Below are positions 33,701-42,157 of a stretch of DNA of 64,000 nucleotides, piece after piece. The notes under the pieces are model-generated. The model did no database searches. It saw nothing but the letters and a program-made list of their open reading frames with translations, and was not told where the DNA came from. Made by a program: the position numbers and the translations under genes. Source of the DNA: an uncultured Anaerolineae bacterium (lineage in GTDB: Bacteria; Chloroflexota; Anaerolineae; Anaerolineales; Villigracilaceae). Position 1 is the stretch's first letter; every line of letters begins with the position of its first letter. Location of the stretch: NCBI GenBank assembly GCA_903838415.1, contig CAILYI010000194.1:49413-113412 (forward strand), read 5' to 3'.

Positions 33701-36700
33701 ACGCGAATATCATTGACCGCGATGGCCTGTCCGGTGCGCGTCATTTCGTTGAGCAGCAGGCTGTCGGCCACTTCAACGGTGAGACCTTTCCGTTCCTCGT
33801 TATCGTCAAATCCACGCGCATCGGCCACCACCATTTTATTTTCCTGGCGCAGCCAGAGAATGGAAGTGTCGCAGGGAATGACGGTCGCCATGCGATCCAA
33901 CAAAGTGCCGACCAATTCGTCGCGCTGCAGGCTGGAGGTGAGCGTGGCTGCCACCGCGTTAAGCGCCTGCAGCTGCCCGGCGCGCTCCTGGGATGTTTGC
34001 ACCAGGCGCACATTTTCGAGCGAAAGCGCCACCTGCTGGGTCAGGGAAAGCAGCAGGGCTTCATCATCGGCCTGAAAAGCGCCCGGAGTATTGAAATTAT
34101 CGAGAACAAGCACACCCAGCCGCTGCTCGCTGGTCGAGATGGGCAGGAGCATGCTTGAGACAGGCAAACGTCCGCCTGTTGCTTTGCGGTATTTCAGCAG
34201 GTACTCAGCAGACAAATTGTAATCTGTCGCAAAATTGACTTCTTCCACACGCCGGGACTGTTTCTCTGCAAATACGCGTCCGGGAAGACCCTCGCCATCG
34301 TGGTAATTAATCCCCATGATGCTGGCGTCATCGACATAATTGGACGCAGCCAGCGGAATCAGCACTTCTTCGCGCGGCTCCCAAAGCAGCACCGCGCCCG
34401 CATGTGCCGGGCTGACCACGCGCAGCGCGCTCTCCAGCAGGGATGCGAGAATTTCGCGCGGGTTAAGACCTCCCAGTTGGCGGCTGAAATCGAGCAGCAG
34501 ATTCACTTCCTGCAAGCGGCGCCGGGTTTCATTCAACAGGCTGATATTTTGCAGGATGACAGAAACCTGCTTGCTGATTTGGAAGTAAACCTGGCGATCT
34601 TCCGCCGAAAGCGGAGGCATGACTTCCGTATCAATCGCCATTACCGCCGCGATGGTTTTGTGATTTGCCACGACCGGCATGCAGATGAAAGATCTGGCGC
34701 GCAGCGTGGCGAGGAAAGGTGTGTCATGCCAGGTTTCATCATTGTTCAGATTATCCGACAGGATGACTTCGCCCGTTTGCAGACAGGTGCGCAACGGATT
34801 GCGCTGTCCAAAAGACGACTCGGGGTTGACTCCGCGCGGCAGATTACCCAGAACGTGGATAATGCGTGGGCCATCTGCCGTATCATGCGCCACGATGGCC
34901 GCCGACATGTCAAAACTGGTCAAAACCTGCTGCCCCAGCGTCAACAGCACGGACGACGAATCAACCTGGCGGCTGATCGCTTCCGTCAATTGCAAGCTGG
35001 CGCGGATGTGTCGCGCCCGCTGGTTCAGGCTGTTGATGGAAACCGTCTGCTCCAGGTCTTTGTGTAGCAGCATGGGCAAGCTGCGTTGGCTGAAACCAAC
35101 CAGATTCTTCTGCCGTTTGACTTCCTGCCCCAACTGTTCAAGTTGTGACTTGTAATCATGGATGAGCAAGCCGCTGGTAATCGTCAGCGCCGCCTGCGCG
35201 GCAAACACTTCCAACGTTTCCAGCACCACTGAATCAGGGCGTAAGCCGTCACGCGGCGCATCCACGCTGATTAATCCCAGCGGGCTGCCATCATTGTCAT
35301 ACACCGGGATCATCAGGATGTCATCCGGTTCCCAGGCGTTCGGCTTTGGCTCTGCTTCGGACATCGTTGTCAACAGTTTCAAATCAGCGGGGATTACCGG
35401 AGCCTTGTCAGCCGGGATGAAATACAAATTGCCGATTTCAAACTCCGACTTCATCAACTGCGCCACGCTGAACCAGGGCTGTTGGTGCGCCTGCATCTGC
35501 GCGAAAGCTTTTTTATCCATGCCCGCCCCGGCAACTCGGGTCAGCAGGCCGGTTTTTGCATCATGCAGGCTGACAAGCACACTCTTAAACGGCGTCGACT
35601 TTTGAATGCCCAGCGCAATCGACTCCATCGCGTTGATCAGAGTCCCTTCAATCCGCAAATTCTTAAAAGTCTGGAATAACTGCATCAACGTATCTGCGCG
35701 CCGTTGGAATAACTCGATCCGGCGCTTTTGTTCGAGATGCCGCAGAACGTTCCCAATCGACAAAGCCGCCTGCACACTGATATTGTTGATGATTTCGATG
35801 GCGATGTCATCGAAACCGGCGCTTTGGGACGAATGCAATTCCATCAACCCGACGGTTTCAGCCTGATAGCGAATGGGCGAAACCAGCACCGACTTGACAC
35901 CGGCATGCGGCTGCCCATCATCGGAAAAGTCAGTCACCACAAGCGGCGCATCATATGTCAAAGCGCGCCGGGCCAGTTCAAGCGCGGTTTTCTCCAGCGC
36001 ATGGCCCGCCTGCACACTCACGGTCGGCATCTTTTCGTCAGACGCGCCACTTTCATACAGGAAAACGCTGCCGCAATCAGCGCCCGTCACCAGCAGGCAT
36101 TCATCGTGGAGAATTTGCACCAAATCCGTCAGGCTCGAAGTGGAATTCAATTCACGCGAAATCCTGTTCATCGCCGTCAAATGATCGGAGCGGCGACGTA
36201 AAACTTCATCCGTTTCGCCAAAATGGCTGGCGCTGTCAATGGCAATCGCCAACTGGTTCGCAACCGCCGAAGCAATCTGCAAATCAGGATTACTGAAAAA
36301 ATCCTGGCTGCGCACACCGAGCATCATTTCGCCGATGGCTTTCCCGCGCACAATCAGGGGCACCACAATGGATGATTCCAAGGCCAATTTGCGGACAATG
36401 GCGCGGTACACGGGCAGGATGCGCTTGTCCCGGCTGAGATTGCCGGAGATAAAAGGCTGCTGACTCCCCGCCACCGTCATCCGAAAAACGGACGAAGTGA
36501 CATTCAGCCGTGAAAGGGTTCCGCGCATCTCGTCCGGCACGCCAAAAGCCGATGGGGTATGCGCCCGCATCACCCCCGCCCCTTCATCCAGCAAAAAGAT
36601 CGCGCCCGAATCCACCCGCAGCAGTTGCGCGACTTCATCGAGCGCCTGCTGCAGCGTCAGGTCCAACGAGTCTGACGAGCTGACCATGCTGGCAATCCGA

Positions 36701-38220
36701 TTCATCGCCTCGGTCAATTGGTTGCGCTGATGGGCTTGCTGCACCAATAAAGCGTTATCAATAATCGCCGCAACCTGGCTGACAACGATATTCAGCAAAC
36801 GCAATTCTTCCTGCGAAACGGGCGCTTCACCCTTGCGATGATTGGATAGCTGCAAATAGCCCAAAAAACGACCGGCAGAAACCAGCGGAATCAGGGCTGT
36901 ATCGCGCATGGAAGCGGCCTGGGCAATGTTATGCAGGCCCAATTCTTCCCAAATCAGATCCTGCGACGCGTCTGTGCTGGAGATAATCTCCTGCCGGAGA
37001 ATATGTTTTTCTCCCAAGCTGTTGGGGCGAACGGCCGCGCGATAAATCTGCACCACGTTGTTCGGCAGGCCATGAAACGGCATCTGCCCTTCCAGCACGC
37101 GCCGCTGATCGTCATACAGCAGGAATCCGAGAATTTCGACGTTAAATAATGGCGAAAGCCCGTCGACCATGCGCGCGAACAAATCTTTCAGGTCACGCAG
37201 CGAACCGACCGCCTGCGAAAGGCTGGTCAAACCAAGCAGTTGGCTATTCCAGCGCTGTTGGGCTTCATACAACCCGGCATTTCGCAGTGCAACTGCCGCC
37301 TGTCCCGCCACCAGTTGCAGGATATTCAGATCTTCGTCCGCCAGGCCATTGATTGGCACCACCCCCACTTCCAACGTGCCGACCAGCTGGGTATATGCCA
37401 CCAGCGGGATACCGATATAGGAGCCCATCGGCGGCACGCGATGAGTCAGCGCGTCAAAATTCTCTTCCCTGGCAAGGTGCGTATCGCCAATTAACATTTC
37501 GCAGCGGCTGGAAATTAAATAGTTCGCGTATTCCCCAAACTGACTGATTTTTTCACGCTTGAGCGTTCGAGCTGTTCCAGCTTCGCCTTCCAATCCATAG
37601 CCGACGAACGTCTTTATCGTTTCGTCCCAAACTTTCAGTTCGATAAAATCGGTCGTCACCAGCCGTTCCACGTTGGTCAGAATCGATTCGATCGTGGCCT
37701 CAAGGCTCAAACTGGAAGCAATCGCCTGTCCGAATTCCGAAATGATCTTTAACGAAGTGGCGGGCAGGTTGTCAGATCCGCTCTCGGCAAAGCCGTGTAG
37801 CGCTTCAACCCGGCGCAGCGCCACTAAAATAGTCGGGGTGGTTCCAGGGACACGGTACGAAACCGCATTGACGGATATCCCATTAACTGAAAAACGCGCC
37901 TGAGCCTCAGTCGCGCATATTTCAAGGAAACCTTCACTCGGGCGAATTCTCCGGCTCAATCTTTCGATATTGGGAGTTTCGCCATCCGTCAGGTCAAACC
38001 ATTCTTTTGTAACTTCGTTGAGATATCGTATCCGCCCACCTGTTTCGACCACCAGAATAGCATCTTCATGTTTTTGAAGCTGCGTAAAGGGTATCTGTAC
38101 TGGCTCCTGTACCGTTGCATGCACTCTCGGCACGATTCGTAACAGCCACCAGACAAGGAAAATAGAAACCAGTCCGAATGCCAGAAAGCCGATGCCCAGG
38201 AAGATTGGTCCTTGTAGCAT
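30775..38220 (-). CDS. Giant multi-GAF sensor histidine kinase (2481 residues)
   Basis: One N-terminal membrane helix (residues ~8-28), a PAS-like segment (~45-140), about eleven GAF domains recognisable from the repeated end motif (A-x-x-N-A-x-L followed by a helical linker, e.g. AIDNANLFEES and ALENADLYQST), a PAS domain (~2125-2235), then HisKA and HATPase. The phosphorylated His is in ATVSHELRTPM (about His2258); ATPase motifs are DNAYNY, DTGIGIS and GTGLGLPIVK. GAF domains bind small ligands or sense redox or light; which ones are active here is unknown. It sits between two response-regulator genes. It is one uninterrupted frame of 7.4 kb. Confidence 0.92.
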   Translation of the reverse strand: MLQGPIFLGIGFLAFGLVSIFLVWWLLRIVPRVHATVQEPVQIPFTQLQKHEDAILVVETGGRIRYLNEVTKEWFDLTDGETPNIERLSRRIRPSEGFLEICATEAQARFSVNGISVNAVSYRVPGTTPTILVALRRVEALHGFAESGSDNLPATSLKIISEFGQAIASSLSLEATIESILTNVERLVTTDFIELKVWDETIKTFVGYGLEGEAGTARTLKREKISQFGEYANYLISSRCEMLIGDTHLAREENFDALTHRVPPMGSYIGIPLVAYTQLVGTLEVGVVPINGLADEDLNILQLVAGQAAVALRNAGLYEAQQRWNSQLLGLTSLSQAVGSLRDLKDLFARMVDGLSPLFNVEILGFLLYDDQRRVLEGQMPFHGLPNNVVQIYRAAVRPNSLGEKHILRQEIISSTDASQDLIWEELGLHNIAQAASMRDTALIPLVSAGRFLGYLQLSNHRKGEAPVSQEELRLLNIVVSQVAAIIDNALLVQQAHQRNQLTEAMNRIASMVSSSDSLDLTLQQALDEVAQLLRVDSGAIFLLDEGAGVMRAHTPSAFGVPDEMRGTLSRLNVTSSVFRMTVAGSQQPFISGNLSRDKRILPVYRAIVRKLALESSIVVPLIVRGKAIGEMMLGVRSQDFFSNPDLQIASAVANQLAIAIDSASHFGETDEVLRRRSDHLTAMNRISRELNSTSSLTDLVQILHDECLLVTGADCGSVFLYESGASDEKMPTVSVQAGHALEKTALELARRALTYDAPLVVTDFSDDGQPHAGVKSVLVSPIRYQAETVGLMELHSSQSAGFDDIAIEIINNISVQAALSIGNVLRHLEQKRRIELFQRRADTLMQLFQTFKNLRIEGTLINAMESIALGIQKSTPFKSVLVSLHDAKTGLLTRVAGAGMDKKAFAQMQAHQQPWFSVAQLMKSEFEIGNLYFIPADKAPVIPADLKLLTTMSEAEPKPNAWEPDDILMIPVYDNDGSPLGLISVDAPRDGLRPDSVVLETLEVFAAQAALTITSGLLIHDYKSQLEQLGQEVKRQKNLVGFSQRSLPMLLHKDLEQTVSINSLNQRARHIRASLQLTEAISRQVDSSSVLLTLGQQVLTSFDMSAAIVAHDTADGPRIIHVLGNLPRGVNPESSFGQRNPLRTCLQTGEVILSDNLNNDETWHDTPFLATLRARSFICMPVVANHKTIAAVMAIDTEVMPPLSAEDRQVYFQISKQVSVILQNISLLNETRRRLQEVNLLLDFSRQLGGLNPREILASLLESALRVVSPAHAGAVLLWEPREEVLIPLAASNYVDDASIMGINYHDGEGLPGRVFAEKQSRRVEEVNFATDYNLSAEYLLKYRKATGGRLPVSSMLLPISTSEQRLGVLVLDNFNTPGAFQADDEALLLSLTQQVALSLENVRLVQTSQERAGQLQALNAVAATLTSSLQRDELVGTLLDRMATVIPCDTSILWLRQENKMVVADARGFDDNEERKGLTVEVADSLLLNEMTRTGQAIAVNDIRVDPRFTLLIEPRYLSWMGVPLLTKGQVIGVLAVEKTESHFYTSELLQLSTTFASQAAVAIDNANLFEESIRRAAELDERSQRLAMLNQFSSELGGSLSSDQVLRLTANQLMKAVRADRALLLLLDKNAHDFLLTVLPEEASRPAIYRRLPASPVLDHLRESQTIYVTEHISEETNLRSLAEFLTDSASLLILPIPSGEMLYAIAMQSRESRRFTSTEIELSRTIGNQAAIALENADLYQSTLATAERLAILNQVSYEIGSSLDSEDIYLAVHAAAAKLMPVDAFIIALTDDEASDINCVYIVDMGERLTGVRLKKGQGISGQVIASGQSVLTLQASEVQAQGGVTIGSQGLPHSVVTVPMISGGKVIGALSAQSYQYNAYSENDQQILSTLSNQATIAILNARLLDETQKLAATLERRVAERTTELSREQHNTETLLRILTEVSASLDLDRALSRTLALLNEAIGAEQGTIMLLHADDNLLHYRAGYGYVTETGKLGDFGSASNLKLKIGEGLAGWVVKNRKPVMVADLSQDSRWIISQSSPNHRSALVVPLMVGEDVIGAIMVFHRKPGYFGDDALNMVKAIGSQVAIAISNAQLYELIRDQAERLGSLLRQQQMEASRQTAILEAVADGVLVTDPNNQITFVNASAERILALSNTELQGQAVSNFAGLFGRSTQTWIQTVQDWSENSSTNRAGEMYSEQISLENGRVILVHLAPVIWRREFLGTVSIFRDITYEVEVDRLKSEFVATVSHELRTPMTSIRGYVDILLMGAAGAVNESQAHFLDVVKNNAERLGILVDDLLDVSRIEAGNVTLSMHPVDMQEVAGEAVSALLRRSQEENKPMDVSLDVESSLPRVIADPERIRQILGNLVDNAYNYTPVAGKIKLVLHRSNGSVQVDVKDTGIGISIEQQERVFERFFRGEDPLVLATPGTGLGLPIVKQLVEMHRGKIWMNSSGIPGQGSTFSFTIPVSDTEE

Positions 38221-38238
38221 ACCGGCGGCTGCCTAGAG

Positions 38239-39141
38239 TTAAAGCTTTGCGCCGCCCGCATCCTGGCGGCGGGCTTCGGCGGCCAGTTCGGTGATTTCGC
38301 GAATGTCTGAAAAGGATTGCTGGGATGGCGCAACCATACCGATCGCCAGGGTCATTAACGGAAATTGTTCCGCCTTGCCGTCCTTGGTGGAAGCCAGGAT
38401 AAATCCCTGCTGGCGGTCCATAAAGTTATATTGTGACTTTACTTCCTCAGCAAAACGCTCTTTCAATTTCTGGCGGATATTTTGCGAGGCGCCTTCGGTG
38501 GTGATGATGATGAAGTTATCCCCACCGGCATGACCCAAAAAGTCGCCGGGCGTGCCCAATTCGTCCAGCACCTCGCCGATTAACATCCCGGTAAAGCGCA
38601 GAACATCGTCACTGGCGACAAACCCGTAGACATCCTTAAAAGGCTCAAAATCCGTCACCCGCACATCAAGGAAAGCCCAGCCCGTTTCGCGGATGATGCG
38701 ACGTAATTGCTCCTCGATCAAGCGACCGGCCGGTAAACCGGAGCGCGGATCCGTCAGGCTTTCACGTTCTGATCGTCGAATGGCGCCCTGCACCCTCAGT
38801 TTTAATTCTTCGATGTCGAATGGCTTGGTAATGTAATCGTCCGCGCCCAGTTCCAGACCCTGCAAACGGTCACTGCGCTCATCCTTTTGCGTGAGGAAAA
38901 TGACCGGGATGTGACTGGTGCGCGTGTGTGTACGCAAGGTGCGGCAGACCTCGTAGCCATCGATATCGGGCAACATGATATCGAGAACGATCAGATGCGG
39001 CAGCACATGGCGGGTTTTTTCCAGGGCTTCCGAGCCGCGCATGGCTGTATCGACTTCAAAGCCAAGCCCGCTGAAGTAAATCTTCAGCATATTAGAAATA
39101 TCTACATCATCTTCGGTGATCAAAAGACGGGCTTTTCCCAT
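38239..39141 (-). CDS. Response regulator with degenerate GGDEF domain
   Basis: A 300-residue protein; ATG 39141 gives the usual receiver start MGKARLLITEDDVDISN. The receiver has LIVLDIMLPDIDGYE (phospho-Asp near 54), FLTQKD and ITKPFD. The second domain (about 135-290) aligns with GGDEF proteins, but the signature is GHAGGDNFIII, with N for the catalytic E. The diguanylate cyclase reaction is therefore unlikely; a nucleotide-binding or protein-interaction role is more plausible. It precedes the giant kinase by 18 nt. Confidence 0.87.
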   Translation of the reverse strand: MGKARLLITEDDVDISNMLKIYFSGLGFEVDTAMRGSEALEKTRHVLPHLIVLDIMLPDIDGYEVCRTLRTHTRTSHIPVIFLTQKDERSDRLQGLELGADDYITKPFDIEELKLRVQGAIRRSERESLTDPRSGLPAGRLIEEQLRRIIRETGWAFLDVRVTDFEPFKDVYGFVASDDVLRFTGMLIGEVLDELGTPGDFLGHAGGDNFIIITTEGASQNIRQKLKERFAEEVKSQYNFMDRQQGFILASTKDGKAEQFPLMTLAIGMVAPSQQSFSDIREITELAAEARRQDAGGAKL

Positions 39142-39154
39142 ATCTGGCCTCTCA

Positions 39155-40249
39155 TCATGACTGGCGCCGTGCCAATCTTGCACGTTTCGCCTGGCGCACT
39201 TTCTCGATTTGTTCGGATGTTACCGCTTTTTCAAAGGAACGAAAACCACTCAGCCGGAAACCGTGTTTTTTGGCAATGGAAGTGATTTCATCCACCCGCG
39301 CGCGAGTAAGATCCTTTCCAAGCGTATAATCTTCAAAACGGCCTTCCAACGCAAGGGCCATTGTTTCAGCCATACAAGCGTAAGATTTCCCGGTTGGAAA
39401 TCCAAAATTAAAGTGGAAATCAACGGCGCCGGGCACATCTACCATGCCGCCGTCAATCACTAATATATCATTTCGCGCCGCCGCTACCATTGCAGATACA
39501 TCGCGGGGACGGGCTACGTCGCAGACGACCGCGCCGGGCTGCAAATTCTCCGGGTCGATGATGCCATGAATGGCGCTGGTGACGGTCAGGATTAATTGCG
39601 CCTGTCGCAGCACGTCCAGCGAGTTGCTGATGTGAATCTCGGCGCGCGCGTGCGGTTGCAGACGTTCACGCAGAGCTTCCAGCGCATCGAGGCGGCGTCC
39701 TATTAAGTATAACTCACCTACGCTCTCCGCGAGCAGTTCTGCGCTGACTTTTCCTATCGCGCCTGTCGCGCCTACCACCGCGGCAGTGGCGGATGAAAGC
39801 TCAATGTCCATGATTTCGGCAGCTTTTTGAACGGCCTCGACCGCCATCGAAACGGTATACGAGTCACCGGTCGTGACGGGCACATCCAGCGCATTGGCGA
39901 TCGTTATGCCCGCGTCACCCACCACCGAAGTGAAGGCGCCCAATCCCAGGATGTTCGCGCCCAGTTTTTCGGCCATGCGTCCGGTCTGTATGATTTTCTG
40001 ATAGACGATTTTCTCCGGGAGTTCCAGCATGCGCTTCGGGGTATACGGACAGGCTATCAGCCAGCCTTTGATCTGTTTGCCGGTTGACGTTGAAGTGATG
40101 CCTTCAATTTCGGAAATGTAGACGGGTGGAAAAAATGTCGAAAAAAAGTCGATCTGGCCTGCGCTGAGAATTTTTCCTAAAAATGGGTATTTGCGGCTGA
40201 CGTCACGCTTGGGGTCAATGGGGTGAATAATAAATGCAAATGTATCCAT
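39155..40249 (-). CDS. Long-chain acyl-ACP reductase-like (aldehyde-forming) protein
   Basis: A 364-residue protein resembling cyanobacterial acyl-ACP reductase (AAR), which reduces fatty acyl-ACP to aldehyde with NADPH. Shared features: ITSTSTGKQIKGWLIACPY (~51-69), LGLGAFTSVV (~101-110), VTTGDSYTVSMAVEA (~125-139), Rossmann loop VVGATGAIGKVSAELL (~158-173), DILVIDGGMVDVPG, and KSYACMAETMALALEG with Cys292 at the position of the cyanobacterial catalytic cysteine. The length (AAR about 340) and C-terminal GFRL also fit. No aldehyde-deformylating oxygenase gene is nearby. Substrate is inferred from homology only. Confidence 0.82.
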   Translation of the reverse strand: MDTFAFIIHPIDPKRDVSRKYPFLGKILSAGQIDFFSTFFPPVYISEIEGITSTSTGKQIKGWLIACPYTPKRMLELPEKIVYQKIIQTGRMAEKLGANILGLGAFTSVVGDAGITIANALDVPVTTGDSYTVSMAVEAVQKAAEIMDIELSSATAAVVGATGAIGKVSAELLAESVGELYLIGRRLDALEALRERLQPHARAEIHISNSLDVLRQAQLILTVTSAIHGIIDPENLQPGAVVCDVARPRDVSAMVAAARNDILVIDGGMVDVPGAVDFHFNFGFPTGKSYACMAETMALALEGRFEDYTLGKDLTRARVDEITSIAKKHGFRLSGFRSFEKAVTSEQIEKVRQAKRARLARRQS

Positions 40250-40252
40250 GAA

Positions 40253-41530
40253 TTACCAGGATTCAAGATCCTTTTCTCCCCTGCGAGGGTATAAACGCTT
40301 GTGCAAGTGGGCATTGCGCATTTTGTGATGATCGCTGTCTTCGTATTTGATGTCTTTGTCAATCACGCGGCGTTCTTTGGACGCGGCCAGCACCACATCT
40401 GATTCAATCGTCCGGGCGGGATAAACAATCATCCCCGCGCCGATGCGACAGTTGTGACCGACTCCGCCACCCAGAACTGGGCGATTCGAGTTCTTCAACT
40501 CGTCACGGCCATCCAACGCTTTGATCGGCGCAGGGATTAAGTTGTAGTCGGTGAAGGTCGATCCGGCGCCGATAAAGGTATTTCGTCCAACCACGCACAT
40601 TTGCAGGCAGGTATTTTGAGCGATCATGGAGTTATCCATAATGGTGGTCATAAACAGCGCCGCGCGGAATGGCAAAAACGTTCCGTCACCCACCACGGAC
40701 AACATCAACTGTACACCTTGCGATACATTCACGTTATTGCCAATAATGCAGTTCTCGATGACAGCGCCCGCGCCAATGGTGACGTTATCGCCAATGGTCG
40801 TCGGCCCGTGGAGCACCGCATGCGGATCGATGACGCAATTTTTCCCGATTTTTACCAGTTCAGAACACTCCAAAATCTGGCGGCCCTCATAAATCGCCTT
40901 GGAGAAAATTTTAAGTTTAAAGGATAGATCGTTGTCTAATTGTGTTTCAAAACGATTTCCGCGCTTGAACAGGCCAAAAACCACATCCGCAATAAAAATA
41001 TGCGCCCAACAATCAATCGCCAGCATGGCGCGCATCGGAACCTGAAAAACCAGGTCACCCCGTTCACCGGCCATGTACGAAGGCACATGATAATAACCAA
41101 CTTCGCGAGCCTGCATGTCAATCACCAACGGATCAACATCCGCCTCGGGACCGTTTGGGTAATACCATAAATCAGCAAGGTGGATATTGCCTGCGGGCGT
41201 GTACGAAGTGGAAAGCGGCAGGGCATGCTCACGAAAGGCGGAATCTTCCATGGAAAAAGCCGCCCGCACCGGACGGCCGTGCTTGATGGCCTGCCGTATA
41301 AATTCATTGATGTAATATTCATCGAAAAACAGATTGTCGCGGTAAACCAGCATTGGTTCGCGCAAGAGCGGCAGCCGCGCATTGGCCGGAATTTCCATTT
41401 CCCTGGTGACGTGAGGCGCGAGCAAGTTACGCTGCCACAGCCAGAGCGGAACATTCTGAATCCGCAAGTCACGCGCCGGTTCATTAAATGGCGGGATAGG
41501 CCGGGGAGCCTGCAGGATAATTTTTATCAT
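40253..41530 (-). CDS. Left-handed beta-helix (hexapeptide-repeat) protein
   Basis: A 425-residue protein. Residues ~205-375 carry hexapeptide turns of a left-handed beta-helix such as IGKNCVIDPHAVLHGPTTI, VTIGAGAVIENCII and TFIGAGSTF. Such helices occur in acyltransferases and in the C-terminal part of GlmU-like sugar-nucleotide enzymes. The N-terminal 200 residues lack the nucleotidyltransferase G-x-G-T-R motif. Acyl transfer in lipid or sugar-lipid metabolism is a reasonable guess because the next gene encodes an acyl-ACP reductase-like protein. Gap to that gene is 3 nt. Confidence 0.78.
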   Translation of the reverse strand: MIKIILQAPRPIPPFNEPARDLRIQNVPLWLWQRNLLAPHVTREMEIPANARLPLLREPMLVYRDNLFFDEYYINEFIRQAIKHGRPVRAAFSMEDSAFREHALPLSTSYTPAGNIHLADLWYYPNGPEADVDPLVIDMQAREVGYYHVPSYMAGERGDLVFQVPMRAMLAIDCWAHIFIADVVFGLFKRGNRFETQLDNDLSFKLKIFSKAIYEGRQILECSELVKIGKNCVIDPHAVLHGPTTIGDNVTIGAGAVIENCIIGNNVNVSQGVQLMLSVVGDGTFLPFRAALFMTTIMDNSMIAQNTCLQMCVVGRNTFIGAGSTFTDYNLIPAPIKALDGRDELKNSNRPVLGGGVGHNCRIGAGMIVYPARTIESDVVLAASKERRVIDKDIKYEDSDHHKMRNAHLHKRLYPRRGEKDLESW

Positions 41531-41533
41531 AGC

Positions 41534-42157
41534 TCAGCCGATGGGCTTCTTTTCAATTGCAATCGTACAATTTGAATCACCACTGGCCTTGCAGCGAATT
41601 TCTTCCACGTTGAAATATTTTCCGCCGCTGAGCCAAAAGAGAGCTTCCTGCAACAAGCCAACCGCCATCTGGCAGGAAGCGATCTCGGACTGATGCTCCC
41701 AACACAGGGGACAGCGGTCAATGTGCCAGTACAGGAATTTGCCTTTATCTTCCAGACGCACATGCTGATCGGTATATTGGTTGAAAATATCAGCCAGCGC
41801 CGTTGAACCGACGCTGAACTTTGTGCTCATAGGGAGCAGGCGGAAAGCCAGATCCGTCAGCCCGAACAATGGACCAAATTCACGCAAGCCGTGCTGGAAA
41901 CAAGCCCGCCCAATGCGCAGGGAAACACCACGCCCGCCATGCGGACCATAGAAATCCTCCAGGGCGCGCTGCAAATTGCTCAGTGACTGAAACGACAATT
42001 CTGAATTACCGGGGGGATAGCGATCGACAAATTCGCCGAGCCTTGCCAGATTCAGAACCGCATTCACGCCACTTCGTCCGAGAATTTCTTCCATTGCCAG
42101 AAAAATAATCCGCCCCATACGGTCTGGGTAATAATAGATAGAAGCGGGGTTTTCCAT
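41534..42157 (-). CDS. V4R-domain protein (small-molecule-binding)
   Basis: A 207-residue protein; the start ATG at 42157 overlaps the stop of the upstream hydrolase gene (TGATG). The C-terminal half shows the V4R signature: CPLCWEHQSEIASCQMAVGLLQEALFWLSGGKYFNVEEIRCKASGDSNC (about 145-195), with four to five cysteines likely binding metal. V4R domains occur in bacteriochlorophyll BchJ and in the effector-binding half of DmpR/XylR, where they bind aromatic or hydrophobic ligands. A role in sensing or carrying a hydrophobic compound fits the neighbouring lipid-type enzymes. Confidence 0.8.
   Translation of the reverse strand: MENPASIYYYPDRMGRIIFLAMEEILGRSGVNAVLNLARLGEFVDRYPPGNSELSFQSLSNLQRALEDFYGPHGGRGVSLRIGRACFQHGLREFGPLFGLTDLAFRLLPMSTKFSVGSTALADIFNQYTDQHVRLEDKGKFLYWHIDRCPLCWEHQSEIASCQMAVGLLQEALFWLSGGKYFNVEEIRCKASGDSNCTIAIEKKPIG

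Noticed and set aside
30775..38220. Numerous 60-250-codon plus-strand frames opposite the giant kinase
   Set aside because: They have no ribosome sites or family features and follow from codon use of the kinase gene.
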